DNA of 64,000 bases from Calcarisporiella thermophila CBS 279.70 (taxonomy: Eukaryota > Calcarisporiellomycota), in contig NW_027192191.1 in assembly GCF_041956535.1 (NCBI RefSeq), positions 1,375,443-1,439,442 of the forward strand. The letters are read 5' to 3'. Position 1 is the first letter of the stretch. Each line of letters begins with the position of its first letter. The position numbers and the translations under genes are program-made. Positions 25,627-36,739 of this stretch are shown here, piece by piece. A model generated the notes under the pieces. It had not been told where the DNA came from. It was given only the letters and a program-made list of their open reading frames with translations, and did not search any database.

Positions 25627-25793
25627 TTACTATGGGAGAGAAAGGGGCGATAGGAATTTAGTCAAAAAGGCCACCCATGCGTAAGCAAGAATGAAAATTA
25701 TTGCTCGCGATACTATACCTTGGAACGAGCGCGCATCTTTCTTCTCTTGCGCTTAAGACGCCTTTGACGCTTCTTCTTCCACTTGGCTCTCAT
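25627..25793 (-). CDS. RPL41: Ribosomal protein eL41 (RPL41)
   Basis: eL41 is the 25-residue basic peptide that bridges the two subunits of the cytoplasmic ribosome. ATG at 25793 opens MRAKWKKKRQRRLKRKRRKM followed by RARSK, differing little from yeast and human. The coding exon ends at 25719 after the last Lys codon; an 89-nt intron (25718-25630, GTATAG..CATAG) follows, and the next exon begins directly with TAA (25629-25627). Without splicing the frame would add one Val and stop. A 5' UTR intron is also visible: donor GTAAGT with the exon ending at 25901, acceptor just before 25796, leaving only ACA before the ATG. 5' UTR introns are common in ribosomal protein genes. Divergent from ERV41. 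Confidence 0.93.
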
Positions 25794-25832
25794 TGTCTAT
25801 AGATTATAGAAGTTAACATTGAGAGAAGAATA

Positions 25833-25857
25833 CATGGATGGATGGATGGATGGATGT
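25833..25857 (+). repeat. ATGG tetranucleotide microsatellite
   Basis: About five tandem ATGG units lie inside the 5' UTR intron of the eL41 gene. Confidence 0.8.
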
Positions 25858-26137
25858 TTGAATAAATGGACAGGATATCATAATGGAATGGACTACTTAC
25901 CGGCTAAAGTATAATTACGATAAACGACAAAATTGAGATGGGTAAGGAAGGATGCAACCACGAGAGAATTTGCTTTAATAAAAGACACTCAATTCACATC
26001 ACACATATTTAGAAATTGATAGATCAACCAAATTCGAATGAACAATTTTGAGGGACGACAGGCGAGGCTTATTCTCCAGAAAATACATCTTTGAAATTCG
26101 CATACCTTTAGAATAGTGACGAGAGAAGTTAAGGGAG

Positions 26138-27653
26138 ATGTTGAGCCGTATTAAAAGGCAAGTTCTCCAGCTAGATGCGTTCCCAAAGGTGTCAGCAGAA
26201 TATCAGCAGGCGAGCGAAGGGGGTGGATTGATTACATTGATAGTGGTCTTGATATTATGTTTTTTGGTGTCATCAGAATACCGAGAGTAAGTGGGCTAGT
26301 AATCGAGAGCTCATATTTCCAGATGCGTGCTGACCCTTTGCTCTTGTATATCACTAGGTACAGTAGTCTCCGCCATCATTACAATTTTCTGGTAGATAGA
26401 GAGGTTTACCGCGAGATGCAAATTAATTTAGATGTTACTGTCGCAATGCCGTGTGAATGTGAGCTATAGACAATATAAGGAGGAAGAATTTCGGCCATTT
26501 ACTAACCCTAAATTGCTTCATCTAGTTCTAAATGTGGATGTCCTCGATGCGACTGGTGCGCATTTGAATGCCAAGAAAGCACTTACAAGCAATCCTGTAA
26601 GTTCAAATACTGACATTTTTCCCCCGTGCTCTCTGCCCTAAACACTAATCAAATTTGCCTTTCCTCCAGGCTAAATTTGAAGTTGGCACCGCTCATCTCT
26701 TAGAGTATCTATTATAAACTACGATTTGACAAGTGGAGGTGCTCTTCCTAGGTATTAACCGCTCTCTTATGTTATTAGGAAGGTACTAGGAGATCAAGTT
26801 CCCACAGACCTTCGCAAAGCTATCCGTGACGCTAGGAAAAAGCTTCGAGAAAAACCAGTTCCAAAAGGTGAGTACCTGGATTTCATTCAACTACTTTAGA
26901 GTTTGTAATGGACTCTTACTGATCTTTCTTCAGAAAATGCGGATGCTTGTCGTATTTTCGGTTCAATCGAAGTGAACAAGGTCATGGGAAACCTCCACAT
27001 CACAGCACTTGGACATGGTCATGGTGGCACCCATGTGGATCATGACAGTAAATACTTCTTAATGATTCTGGTGCACCTGAGAGAGAGTGATTAACGTTGA
27101 TCCATTTATTACTAGGACTAAATTTCACTCATCGAATCGATGATTTTTCTTTTGGAGAAAATTTCCCAAATATCCGAAATCCTCTAGATAATGTAATTGA
27201 GTCGACCGATAACAGTAAGTTTTCTCTCGGCCGAGATGGACTTCCAATAACCCTCCTCACCTTCCCATCACTACTAATCCAGATATGCAGCGTTTCCAAT
27301 ACTTCATCTCGGTTGTTCCCACCACTTACATGGATGCCTCGAATAATATTCTTCGTACAAACCAATACGCCGTGTCAGATCATAACAAAAACATTGGAAC
27401 TTCGGGTGTCCCAGGAGTGTTTTTCAAGTATGATATCGAGCCTATTCTAATCCAAATCCATGAGCGCCGGTCGTCCTTTTTGCATTTTCTTGTAAGGCTC
27501 TCTGGGATTGTAGGAGGAATCTGGGTATGTGCAGGGATGGGACATAAATTCCTGTCAGCAGCATGGAGAGTTGGAAAGCCCAGTCCTATGAATGGAACTC
27601 GGCCGTTATTGAGAAACCCTAACCCTAGATCCAAGGTGAAGGCACCTATTTAA
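26138..27653 (+). CDS. ERV41: COPII cargo receptor Erv41/ERGIC2
   Basis: Erv41 forms a heteromer with Erv46 and cycles between ER and Golgi, retrieving ER residents. ATG at 26138 starts MLSRIKRQVLQLDAFPKVSA, the family N-terminus, followed by GGGLITLIVVLILCFLVS (first TM). Exons then give HHYNFLVDREVYREMQINLD, VTVAMPCE, FLNVDVLDATGAHL, CRIFGSIEVNKVMGNLHITA, then a His-rich loop GHGHGGTHVDHD, FTHRIDDFSFGENFPNIRNP, VPGVFFKYDIEPILIQI and a second TM segment near LVRLSGIVGGIWVCAG. The His-rich loop is an insertion relative to most homologues I recall. At least seven introns. The stop is at 27651-27653. Confidence 0.92.
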
Positions 27654-29104
27654 TGGAGGACTTGATATTTTGGTTTATTTTCGTGGCCTTCTTTTTTTTA
27701 TTTTGCAAATATGAACATGAATAAAAATGGATGATGTATTTTCTTTAGAGTGCGAACTTTCCTACCCCAATCCTTGCCACGGCATATTTACACAATGTCA
27801 GAACTAAGTTGGATTCCAAACACTCTCCTTGAGGAAATCATAATAACCAATTTTGGCAATTTCGAGATCTCTACCTGGATTATTATCAAGAAATCTTAAC
27901 GGCACTCCGCTTAAAATAACTGAATCCAAATAGAGCTGTCCGCGCTTTTACTTTGGAGAGCGAGTGGACATTAAATGTGAATGTATATGGAGCCTTGTCT
28001 TTTTTTCCGCGAGAGACTTGTTGATGCTAAGAAAATCCCTGGTATTCCAATTCTTTTTTCGCTATTTCTCTTTTCCGTTTGTCCGAGATTTACGGATCAT
28101 TTGAATTGAAACAATTATTTTATTCCGTAGCCCACCTGTATAATATACAGGTTACAGGATGTCAAGTTAGAAATTATATTATAATTTCTAACTCGACATC
28201 CTGTAAATTGCTGTAGATACCTGCTTATGTACAGAGTTATTTATTTTATCTGAACACTGGGCCTCTCCTGGCTGAGCATGTGTCATTGCACATCAATCTT
28301 ACCCTTTTTTGAGCTATAAAATTTATAACCGGCTTCCCAAATAAGCTTCATCAATATATTGGAGGCTGAATTGTGGCGGTCTGTGAGAGGATACGTATCC
28401 AGTGAACCTTTATTTAACACAATTGAATATCAGCAAACAAACAAGATCATAGTGTATTTAACAAATAAAGCTGCAGTCATAACTCATCCATTGCATCCCG
28501 TGTTATGAAAATGGGGAAACTTGTCTCTTTTCTTGTTCCCCATCTCCCTCTTGGGATTCATCGTATCCAAATCAATTGAATAAACAGAGTGGAGTGATGA
28601 ACCACCAGACCACTCCCGCCTACTTCAATATTCTAAAAGCTTATTCGGGAGGACAGACTATCATGCAGGTAACTTACCTGATTATGATTGCTCGCCAAAT
28701 GAGAATGCAAATGGAACCCGTTACATTCAAAGCTCAGACGGAAGGCTCATCCCCGCCCACCCTATATTCGCATTTACTCAATTAAGCTAAGTGTTCACCT
28801 CAAGGATGTGTGGCTTTACATGTGTGTTACCATATTTGGGTTGTGGCGGTGACTATCAAGAGGCATTCGTTGGTTGTTCAAATAACAAGCCATTACGGGG
28901 ACATCACATAACATGACAGTATACTAGCTCGCTACCCTCCGAAGCACTTCATTAAGACGATTGGATATTAGTGGACAGGCTTTATTATCTCAGATAATTA
29001 TTGTTGCCACTATATATAAACACTAAAACTGAAGCCCTAAATAGTTTTATTCCTCCACCTACACCTCGACCGCGCTTTTTCTTTTGGTTTTCCCGATCTA
29101 TATC
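27654..29104. other. Gene-poor intergenic stretch, about 1.45 kb
   Basis: It holds the ERV41 3' UTR, the large palindrome described separately, and the promoter of the secreted protein starting at 29105 (TATATATAAA near 29010-29019). A plus-strand open frame at 28576-28785 starts with an ATG-like reading but has no family features; not called. Confidence 0.4.
28135..28206. repeat. Adjacent palindromes forming a large hairpin
   Basis: A perfect 7-nt-arm palindrome (CCTGTAT..ATACAGG, 28135-28151) is followed at once by a near-perfect inverted repeat with 27-nt arms at 28152-28178 and 28180-28206. The arms differ at a single position (A versus G) and have essentially no loop. No ORF overlaps it. 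Confidence 0.85.
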
Positions 29105-29551
29105 ATGAAGGCTCTCTCTATTCTTTTTGTTACCCTCCTCCCCACCCTCTCCCTTGCTGCCGATCATTTTGAACTCTTCAAGCGGCAAATTAACAACTAT
29201 CCCTCATGCGCTACAAATTGCACTGACTTAATTAGCTTAGCTGGCAAATGCATGCCCAAGGGTATCACTTCTCCTGAACAAGTGACAAAGGAAGTGCAAT
29301 TGCAAGCTATCCAATGCTTCTGCAATTCGCAAGATGCTGCCATTAGCGCTTATCAAAAATGCGCTCAGGTCTGTCCCCAATTAATGCAGTCCATTAGCTC
29401 TATTCCAACCGCGGAGAGTATCAAAGAAGGATGCAAAAACCCTCAGCAGGTTTTGGCAAATCAGAAGTCTGCAGCTTCTTCCAACGGAAAGATGGTTCGA
29501 GTAGGTGCAATGGCTGTCGCTGGCCTTGGTGCTGCTGCTGTCATGCTTTAA
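29105..29551 (+). CDS. Small secreted eight-cysteine protein, probably GPI-anchored
   Basis: A single exon encodes 148 residues from MKALSILFVTLLPTLSLA, a clear signal peptide, to VGAMAVAGLGAAAVML, a hydrophobic tail preceded by small residues (SAASSNGK), which is the layout of a GPI-anchored fungal wall protein. I chose ATG at 29105; the open frame extends a few codons upstream. The mature domain has eight cysteines (SCATNC, GKC, QCFC, KC, VC, GC), similar in number and partly in spacing to CFEM domains, though the Asp-containing CFEM core is not exact. TATA-like TATATATAAA lies about 90 bp upstream. Role unknown; wall or surface location inferred. Confidence 0.75.
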   Translation: MKALSILFVTLLPTLSLAADHFELFKRQINNYPSCATNCTDLISLAGKCMPKGITSPEQVTKEVQLQAIQCFCNSQDAAISAYQKCAQVCPQLMQSISSIPTAESIKEGCKNPQQVLANQKSAASSNGKMVRVGAMAVAGLGAAAVML

Positions 29552-32431
29552 TGTGCGCGCTACTTCCGTGCCTTTGTTCTGCAATAAAAGTCCTCATATT
29601 AGGGACGTTGTTCTATTACTTCTGTCTATGATCCAACCATTCCTGCGGTGTTTGTTATCGGTTGGGGTTTGCCTGTACTCTCCTGGGTTTTCTCTCTGGA
29701 AGAATCACCCAAAATAAATATGTAACTATTCCAGATTAAGCAACTGGTTACATTGTGTTAAATTTCTGTGAAACGCTTCATTCTAAATCCTGTAGATGAG
29801 TTTGGTAACTTTGGATTTCACCACCCAGCTCAAAGGCAAGCCAGTCAAAATTTAAAATATTAATTTCAGTGAAAATGCAATTCACGCAAGCAGTCCAATA
29901 TTTAGTCCGTTTAAAGAGCTTGTTCTCGGCTAATTCAAAAGAATTTGATTTTATCGGCCTTATACACTCTAGCTCTTTCGAACTCTCAGCTTTATGGATG
30001 ATGTTGGACTCCAGACTATTCCATTGTCAAACCCTTGTTTATATTTTAAGCCAATATAACAGGTATTAAGCGCAACCATTATATATATACTATATATAGG
30101 GGATTTTTAAAGAGTCGACGAATTCGCTACACATCGAGTTTGCTGTAATTTCTCAGCTTAGTCACGAATTTTGCGATCAAATTTGGATTTACCCTGGTAA
30201 TTGAGAGGGTATCTAGGGAAGAAGTTTGCCTCAAGCATTTGTCTGTTACTGATCAATGACGCCACAGTTAGAGACATCAAACCCTACCTCTGGTATTGGT
30301 AGCTTATTCCGACCGTGATATTGCTAAGTTCATTTTTAATATTGCAATATCTCATTTCTTGAACGATTCAACTGTTTTATTTAGTCTCATCCGGTTATAA
30401 ATCCTTTGAAATGAATTTCAAAATATCTCGATGTTAAAATGATTCCTCTATAGCCAAACCATAAAAATTCAAATTCTTTGCAAAGTAGAATTAAAAAACG
30501 AGGGATAAATGGCCCACATGAATACAATCCGGTTCGATGGAGAATAGTGAGAGTATCATTGGTGAAGCAGAGGGTAATTTATAAGAAAACCTTTATTTTT
30601 AACGGTATGGAAAAGCAAAAACACATCTATTTACATAGTGCTGTACTCAAACCGGCTAATGCTGCTTACACTTTAATTATCAGAGGCGGATAATTTATAT
30701 AAAAGAGAACTAGAATACTCCGTTAAAATGAGATAGAGTTGCAGTTAAGATAAACTTTTACTTCGATATTTGTTTAATAAGCTACGTTTGATCAATATCA
30801 ATCCTTATTAAGTTTGTGATTAGATTTTTCCCAATGGTGTCGCAATAGCACAGCTGACGAAGAAACCCTATATTCTTGCTGTGGAGAGCGGAGCCCTACT
30901 TAAGCCCATTTGTGATTGTTCGCCACGGCTTAAGGCCTTCTTACTTCATCCAAATCGGGGGTTGAAATTAAGCCCTAAAGATGCGCAATTTCAATTCTCC
31001 AACCCAAGTTCAGGTATAATGGCTATCTTTCCAACGCTGCATTGCTGCAAACCGAGATGAGAGGATCACGAAAAAGCAAGCAAAGTAGATGGGCTGGCGA
31101 GTATGGGCTCATTGAATCCTGCACCTTTGTGACCATTTTCAGGGTTAAGAGGATGCAATAAGCTGAACAAACCATGGAGGATCATCAAAACATATCCATG
31201 TCGTCGTATATAAAATTACTCAAATTATCGGACAGCTTGGAGATGAAATTTTCTTTTTTCTCTATAGTCAGCAATCCATGCTGACATATTCCCTCCTGCT
31301 TAGTCCCCCTTCATCTGACTTGTACTAAAGACCTCCTTGCATGGGTTATGAATCCTCAACATCATACTCGTTAGTTCACCTGTTTTCTTTTCTTCCCAAT
31401 GTTAAAAATAAAGTACAAGCTAGCGTAGTAATTTATTAACCCACTTATTAGGGATCTCATGCAATTAATTAAATTGTTCGTGCTTCTCAGTCCAAGATGT
31501 CGCTAGAATCATTTTACTATAATATCTGAACAAACAATTTAAGAGCAGCTTGCTAGAAACAAGTCAAGTATGGATTCCCGCCTCGCCTCTATTTGAGGAA
31601 TTCTTTGGATTATTATGACACATCGAATTGCGAAATTAGTGTTTTTTGCAATAAATTTCTTGGCTTTGCCACCTCTCTCCCAACCTAATCGTTTAAAGCC
31701 CCTAAGAGAGAATAATACGTGGGGTGTTGCTATCTTATACCACAGATTGTAGCATTTTAGCGATTTTTCGGTAATAATTTTGCTGGTATTGAAAGCTTGA
31801 GAAAGTCCGTCTCTTGTATACAAAATTTAGCAGTTAGGGATTTGGTCCCAGCTTCTTTACTAATCTCTGCGCAAAACAGTTATATCAAAAAGTTTATGTG
31901 GTCGGGTCAAGCGGAGCTAGAATCGCAACTAAAGTAAAGGCAGCTTTTCCCCGGAGTGTTCGGATAAATGTTATGACAGGCGTTTGAATGACCTTTGATT
32001 AAGGCGGATTGACTATTACTTTGCGAGGAGAGGTGTCTCCCCTGGCGTTAGTGTGGAATAACTCCTCGAAGGGGTTTCTAGGGGAATATTTGAATCATCG
32101 ACGGCATTGATTGCCATGGCCAGTGGATGCAGATGATGAATATCCCCCAGTCTTGGATTAGAAATTTGCGCGCATTTCCATTTACAACCAAAGCACAGAT
32201 ATGGTTAGGCCGATTTTCCCTTTACTATCACCTAATTTTGTACGCTCCTAGGTCATCTCTCAATTTCTCCCGGGCGCTCAGAAAATTACGAAAATCCATC
32301 CTCAAATGACGTTTTTTTACCGTCTGAACTATATTTATTGTCGCAGTTTTTCCAATTTCTCATTTTCTTCTAAAGGCCCCTTGCAGATATACCACGTGGA
32401 GCGAAATCAAAACAGCTTAACGATCTTGATC
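29552..32431. other. Gene-poor region, about 2.9 kb
   Basis: The longest gene-free stretch of the window. Several open frames of 60-95 codons occur on both strands (for example 29869-30069 plus, 31539-31823 minus) but none shows a domain, signal peptide or credible splice partner. A short self-complementary TATATATA..TATATATA run occurs near 30080-30100. No tRNA-like cloverleaf seen. It may hold non-coding RNA or decayed sequence that cannot be recognised by eye. Confidence 0.4.
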
Positions 32432-33340
32432 ATGTTCCGCACAGCGCTAGTGTCCTTGTTTGCCACCGCTCTTTTCGCTACTGCGACGTGGGGCGCCCCA
32501 ACTGGAGACGATGCCAAGCCAGTGTCTTTGGAGCTCTTCGTTATGAGCCGCTGCCCCGACGCAAGGAGGTGCGAGGCGCTCTTCACTGATGTTTGTAAGC
32601 TTTCGTGCCTTACCCTTAAGACAGGTCCAAATATACTAACTGGATGAACAAAATACCTGGTCCATGCAGTGAAAAAGGTAACCGTGCCTGTTGATTTCGC
32701 CTTTAACTACGTGGCCAAAAAGAATGAGACGGACCAATATGGAGCAACCTGGTAATTGTTCATGCCCTCTTTTTTCTTTCTGATCCGACTCGGTTTCTCA
32801 ATATCGATCTTGGTTTGGGTCTCTTTAGTAAGCATGGTGCCATAGAGTGCCTGGGGAACATTCAACAGCTTTGTTTCCACGAGGCCTATCCAGAGGCCGA
32901 CTGGTTGCGCTACGCGAATTGTATGAATGCAGAGTATGAGAGCATCGGAAGGGAAATAACTGGAGAAGCCCTGGCTCAGAAATGCGGTAAGCATCCTTTG
33001 TGTATCATTTCTGACTCTTACCATGCATATTGACTCCTTGGATCTACTCAATTCCACCTCAGCTATTGAGCAAGAAAAGGACTTTGCTCCCATCAAGACC
33101 TGCATCGAAAGTGGGAGAGGCGAGGAGCTGCACTTGGCCTCCATCGAGCGCACAGTCAACTCCAACATCACCCTCTCCTGTTCGGTGGTGATCAACGGGA
33201 AACTCGATTGCATCATCGATGGAGGTATTTGGAAGCAGTGCCAGCACAGTAATACCACGACTACGGCTGACGATTTCGCCAACATTATTAACAGCGCGAC
33301 GTCAGATCCAGTCCCGCGACTGCGTTTTGAGAGAGTTTAA
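32432..33340 (+). CDS. GILT-family thiol reductase-like secreted protein
   Basis: Four exons join in phase: the first from 32432 ends ..CEALFTDV; then LKKVTVPVDFAFNYVAKKN..GAT; then CKHGAIECLGNIQQLC..QKC; then AIEQEKDFAPIKTC to the stop at 33338-33340. A signal peptide (MFRTALVSLFATALFATATW) directs it to the secretory path. The GILT signature C-x-H-G-x2-E-C-x2-N-x4-C is present exactly. The active-site position reads SRCPDARRCEAL: Cys-Pro-Asp-Ala instead of CxxC, with a second Cys three residues further on. GILT enzymes reduce disulfides in acidic vacuoles/lysosomes or are secreted; whether this one is a reductase is uncertain. N-glycosylation sequons (NET, NIT, NTT) support passage through the ER. 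About 220 residues. Confidence 0.87.
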
Positions 33341-33659
33341 GAATAGCACAGGAAGCGAGAACTAGTCTTAATAGAAGATACCTTGATTAATATTTATATT
33401 TATATTGAAAAATATAAAATAAACTAACATATATATTATGCATATTGTATAATTTGAAAATCAAAGAGAAAAAAATGCAATAGGACAACAAAGCTAGGAA
33501 GACGACCTAAATAAATAGAACACCGGCTGACAATCCCATAGAACAAAATAAATCGTTGAAATAAAATTAGAATGGCAAAAATATACTATATATATTTTAT
33601 GTGTATAGAAAGAGTTTATTGTCGTGGGTTTCTCTCACCCTCCCTTCCCGTTCAAAGAA
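33341..33659. other. AT-rich convergent 3' region between GILT-like gene and VPS17
   Basis: 319 bp with repeated TATTTATAT/ATATAAAATA runs, suitable for two opposing polyadenylation regions. No gene. Confidence 0.4.
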
Positions 33660-35212
33660 TTAGAATGCAGCACTAAGTCCCTCTGCAAATAGTCGAGGGT
33701 CAAGCCTTTCCGGGGCTGCACTCATGGGTGATTCTCTTGCGATTTCTCCGGAGCTCTTGGGGTTGTGCACCCCATTCCCAGAAGTTCCTGCATCCGAGGC
33801 AGAGCTCTGTCTCCGAATTGCATCGACATCAGGTCGGAATACCTCCCAGGCTCTTAGGATCTTTTTCTCCACTTCGAGTTGTCTCATGGCATATTCATTC
33901 ATAACTTTCGCCAAATCGCTGCATCCATGAGTCGCGTGCCTTGTCAGATCCTCGCGCAAACACGAGGTAATTCTTTGAAACCGCTGCTGGGTCTCTAATT
34001 CATGCGCTTTGGCATCCTGCAAGTCTTCAAGAGCCTCCGTCACCCGTTCTGCCTTGATAGTGCTAGAGGCACGTAGGCGCTCCATATGCTTTCGTCTTGA
34101 CTCTGTAGAGCGAATAGCCGATTCATGTTCCGAGAGCATAGCCAATCTATTGTCAAGCGCAAATTTTGCAGAAGATGCGTGGCTGGACTGGTATTCAAAA
34201 GCTTCTGCAAGCGTTGTGTCGCTTTCAGCCTGGAGGAGTAGGAGCTCTTGGGTTTGATGGAGGGTTTTGGCAAGCTTCAAAAGTGCACTAAAACAAGACA
34301 TTGTCAAGCATAAAGTACAAATAAAATAGAACGCATAAAAAATGCAATGGTCTCACACCTTGCTAATGATTGGTGACGCTCTCCATTTCCCATCCCAACC
34401 GTCTTAACCGCGAGCTCCTGTTCACTTGCTGCTAACCCTCGTCGTGCCTTAGCAACACGTTCCACACTTCGCAAGTTCGAAGCTAGTGTGTTTTCCAATT
34501 CTTGATAGCTGCTTTTGGCTGTTTCAAAATCTGGATCTACATCTTTCACACCGTTGCTAGTTGAAGCCACCCCTAAACCTTTGGCTATAAATCCAAGCCC
34601 GCTCGACTTTTTAGCTGTCTTGGTGGTTGCGGTACTAGGTAAAAACCCATACTCTGATTGGACAAAATCCCTTAATTCATCATCACGTGAAAGCAATTGG
34701 TGTGTAGATATACGAGCAATCCATGTCTGGACGGCAGTTTTAAAGCGATGGGTATCTTCTGCAGGATCTGAGGTTATGTTGGGAAGACGAGGTAATGCAG
34801 GCACAATACATTCTTTGTGGGTGATGGAAAGGTGCTGCTGTAATCGCTGAAACTCAACGTAGGTGCGTTCAACATTGGTCAGGGTGCGACGTTTATAGCG
34901 GGGTAGATTAGTCTATGTAGATTAGCAAGATGGCATGGTTAATAGGGAAAAAATATAGATGCGCTTCTCGGGGGTGGTCGGGTGATATTGAAAAATGAGG
35001 GAGTTTCTAATAGTTGTAGGTCACTACAATAGTAATCTGATCTACATTACCTCAGCATCGAAGCGAAAGAGAGGATCTTTACGGTTTTTGTCCACGCTTG
35101 TAATGGTAATTTTAAGATAGAAATCTTCGGCATTTGTATTTGCAGCGCTGTCTTTAGTATGTGTAGGAGAAGACAGAGAGGTGATAGTATTGGGGGCGGT
35201 GTTGGCGATCAT
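33660..35212 (-). CDS. VPS17: VPS17-like PX-BAR sorting nexin of the retromer
   Basis: VPS17 dimerises with VPS5 to form the membrane-bending part of the fungal retromer, which retrieves receptors from endosome to Golgi. ATG at 35212 (MIANTAPNTITSL) is chosen; upstream codons run only to a TTG. The PX domain spans the first exons: FYLKITITSVDKNRKDPLFR, TNLPRYKRRTLTNVERTYVE and ECIVPALPRLP, the last phrase being strongly VPS17-like. AVQTWIARISTHQLLSRDDE and LRDFVQSEYGFLP follow. The remaining 300 residues form a BAR-type helical region, ending in a Ser-rich tail. Three introns. The usual PX arginine context of PI3P binders is not obvious, as in yeast Vps17. VPS5 is not in the window. Confidence 0.88.
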
Positions 35213-35458
35213 GTCAAAAGTAGGAAAATTATTGCACAGTGAAGAAGGCAAGTAAAAAAACTGAACCTTGACTCAAAATTTAAATTCAAATAGTGGCGCT
35301 GACAATCAGAAGGATTGAATGATATTTCAAGCATTTATGTTTGTCGTTTGAGACTCGACTTCGGCTTAGATTTCATAAATTGGAAGTTCTTAAAGGAATC
35401 ATAAAATGACTAATTTAAGGATCCTTCTTTCCCCTTCCAACCGCATAGTGGCAAGTCG

Positions 35459-36739
35459 ATGCTTCAGCGCAACACGTCCACGCTACCTCACAACAATACA
35501 GACTTCTTCTATAAACCTCTCCCTCCGCGTCGAATCTATGCCGATTCACAGACTGAGATCGATGCTGAAATACAAAAAAGAAACATCAAGGTAATAAGTC
35601 GTGCATCTGTTTCTTTCACGGACGCGCTGCAGCGATATTACGCTGCAGCAGAAATCCGATAAAATCCACGCGAGATTCTAAGTCATTTCTAGATATTGCT
35701 TCCCAGTCTATTTGAACCAGACTTGCTATTTCTCTACAGAGAATAGGCCCCCCTCATCTAGTGAAGAGAAGCCGAAAAAAACAACAAAGAAAGCGGTCGA
35801 AAATGCGCAACAAGTATTTAAAATGGTAGTTTTTTATTTTCCCTATTGTTTTATGTTGCCGATCTGCTATATGATTCAATTTTTACCCTTTCCCTCCCCT
35901 ACTCTGTATAGATTAAAGGCCAAATTCCGGCTCACGAAAATATCTATACGATACCCAATCTCCTCACTTTTTCACGACTAGTTGCGTCGCCTTTCTTAGG
36001 ATATCTTATAATTATTGAACAATATAAGTACGCACTTGCACTGATGGGTATAGCTGCTATCACTGATTTGGTATGTTAATATGCCTTCGTATTTTTCTGA
36101 TCATACACATTTAAAGGGAGCAATTTTATTCTGGATAGGTTGATGGGCATATTGCACGGAAGTACAACATGAAGACCGTGGTGGGATCCATCATCGATCC
36201 AGCAGCTGACAAGATGCTTATGACGGTTCTAACGGTGACGCTGGCGATGAAAGATCTGCTGCCTGGTAAATTTTCATACCTCCAATGTTACCTAACTTCT
36301 AGAGTAATTGATCTTATTCTACCTGGATAGTTCCTCTGGCTGCGATAATTCTCGGTCGTGATATAGGCCTTGTTATTTCCTCCTTCTACTATCGTTACAT
36401 TTCCCTGCCTCCCCCGGTAAACGGTTTTTTTTTTATTTTTTACTACTTTTAATTTATTTTAACCATTATTCCATGATTTTTTAGAAAACTCTTACACGCT
36501 ATTTTGATTTCTCAATTCCATCCGCAGAAGTTCATCCCACCATGATTAGCAAAGTGAACACGGCTCTTCAGATGCTTCTAATGGGTGTGACGCTTGCGGC
36601 TCCGGTTGCCGGATGGACTGATGCCATTGCTTTGGTGGGATTGCAGTGGATAGTTGGAACAACCACAGTCGCAAGCGGAGCAAGCTATGTGTTGTCAAAG
36701 GATGCGGTCAAAATTTTGCATAGGATCCCGAAGGAGTGA
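35459..36739 (+). CDS. CRD1: Cardiolipin synthase (CDP-alcohol phosphatidyltransferase)
   Basis: This mitochondrial inner-membrane enzyme makes cardiolipin from CDP-diacylglycerol and phosphatidylglycerol. The CDP-alcohol transferase motif D-x2-D-G-x2-A-R-x8-G-x3-D-x3-D is complete: ITDLVDGHIARKYNMKT then VVGSIIDPAADKM. Upstream is HENIYTIPNLLTFSRLVASP; downstream are ILGRDIGLVISSFYYRY and FSIPSAEVHPTMISKVNTAL, typical of the eukaryotic enzyme, and several TM helices. Phase requires exon 1 to be read in the frame of the ATG at 35459, ending in ..EIQKRNIK before GTAATA. An overlapping frame from ATG 35406 encodes a far better mitochondrial targeting peptide, so the start is unsettled (see findings). 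About six introns. Confidence 0.88.

Noticed and set aside
28576-28785. Open frame of 69 codons
   Set aside because: No family features, no consistent splice partners, atypical composition.
31539-31823. Minus-strand open frame of 94 codons
   Set aside because: Neither a domain nor a signal peptide; likely chance in AT-rich DNA.
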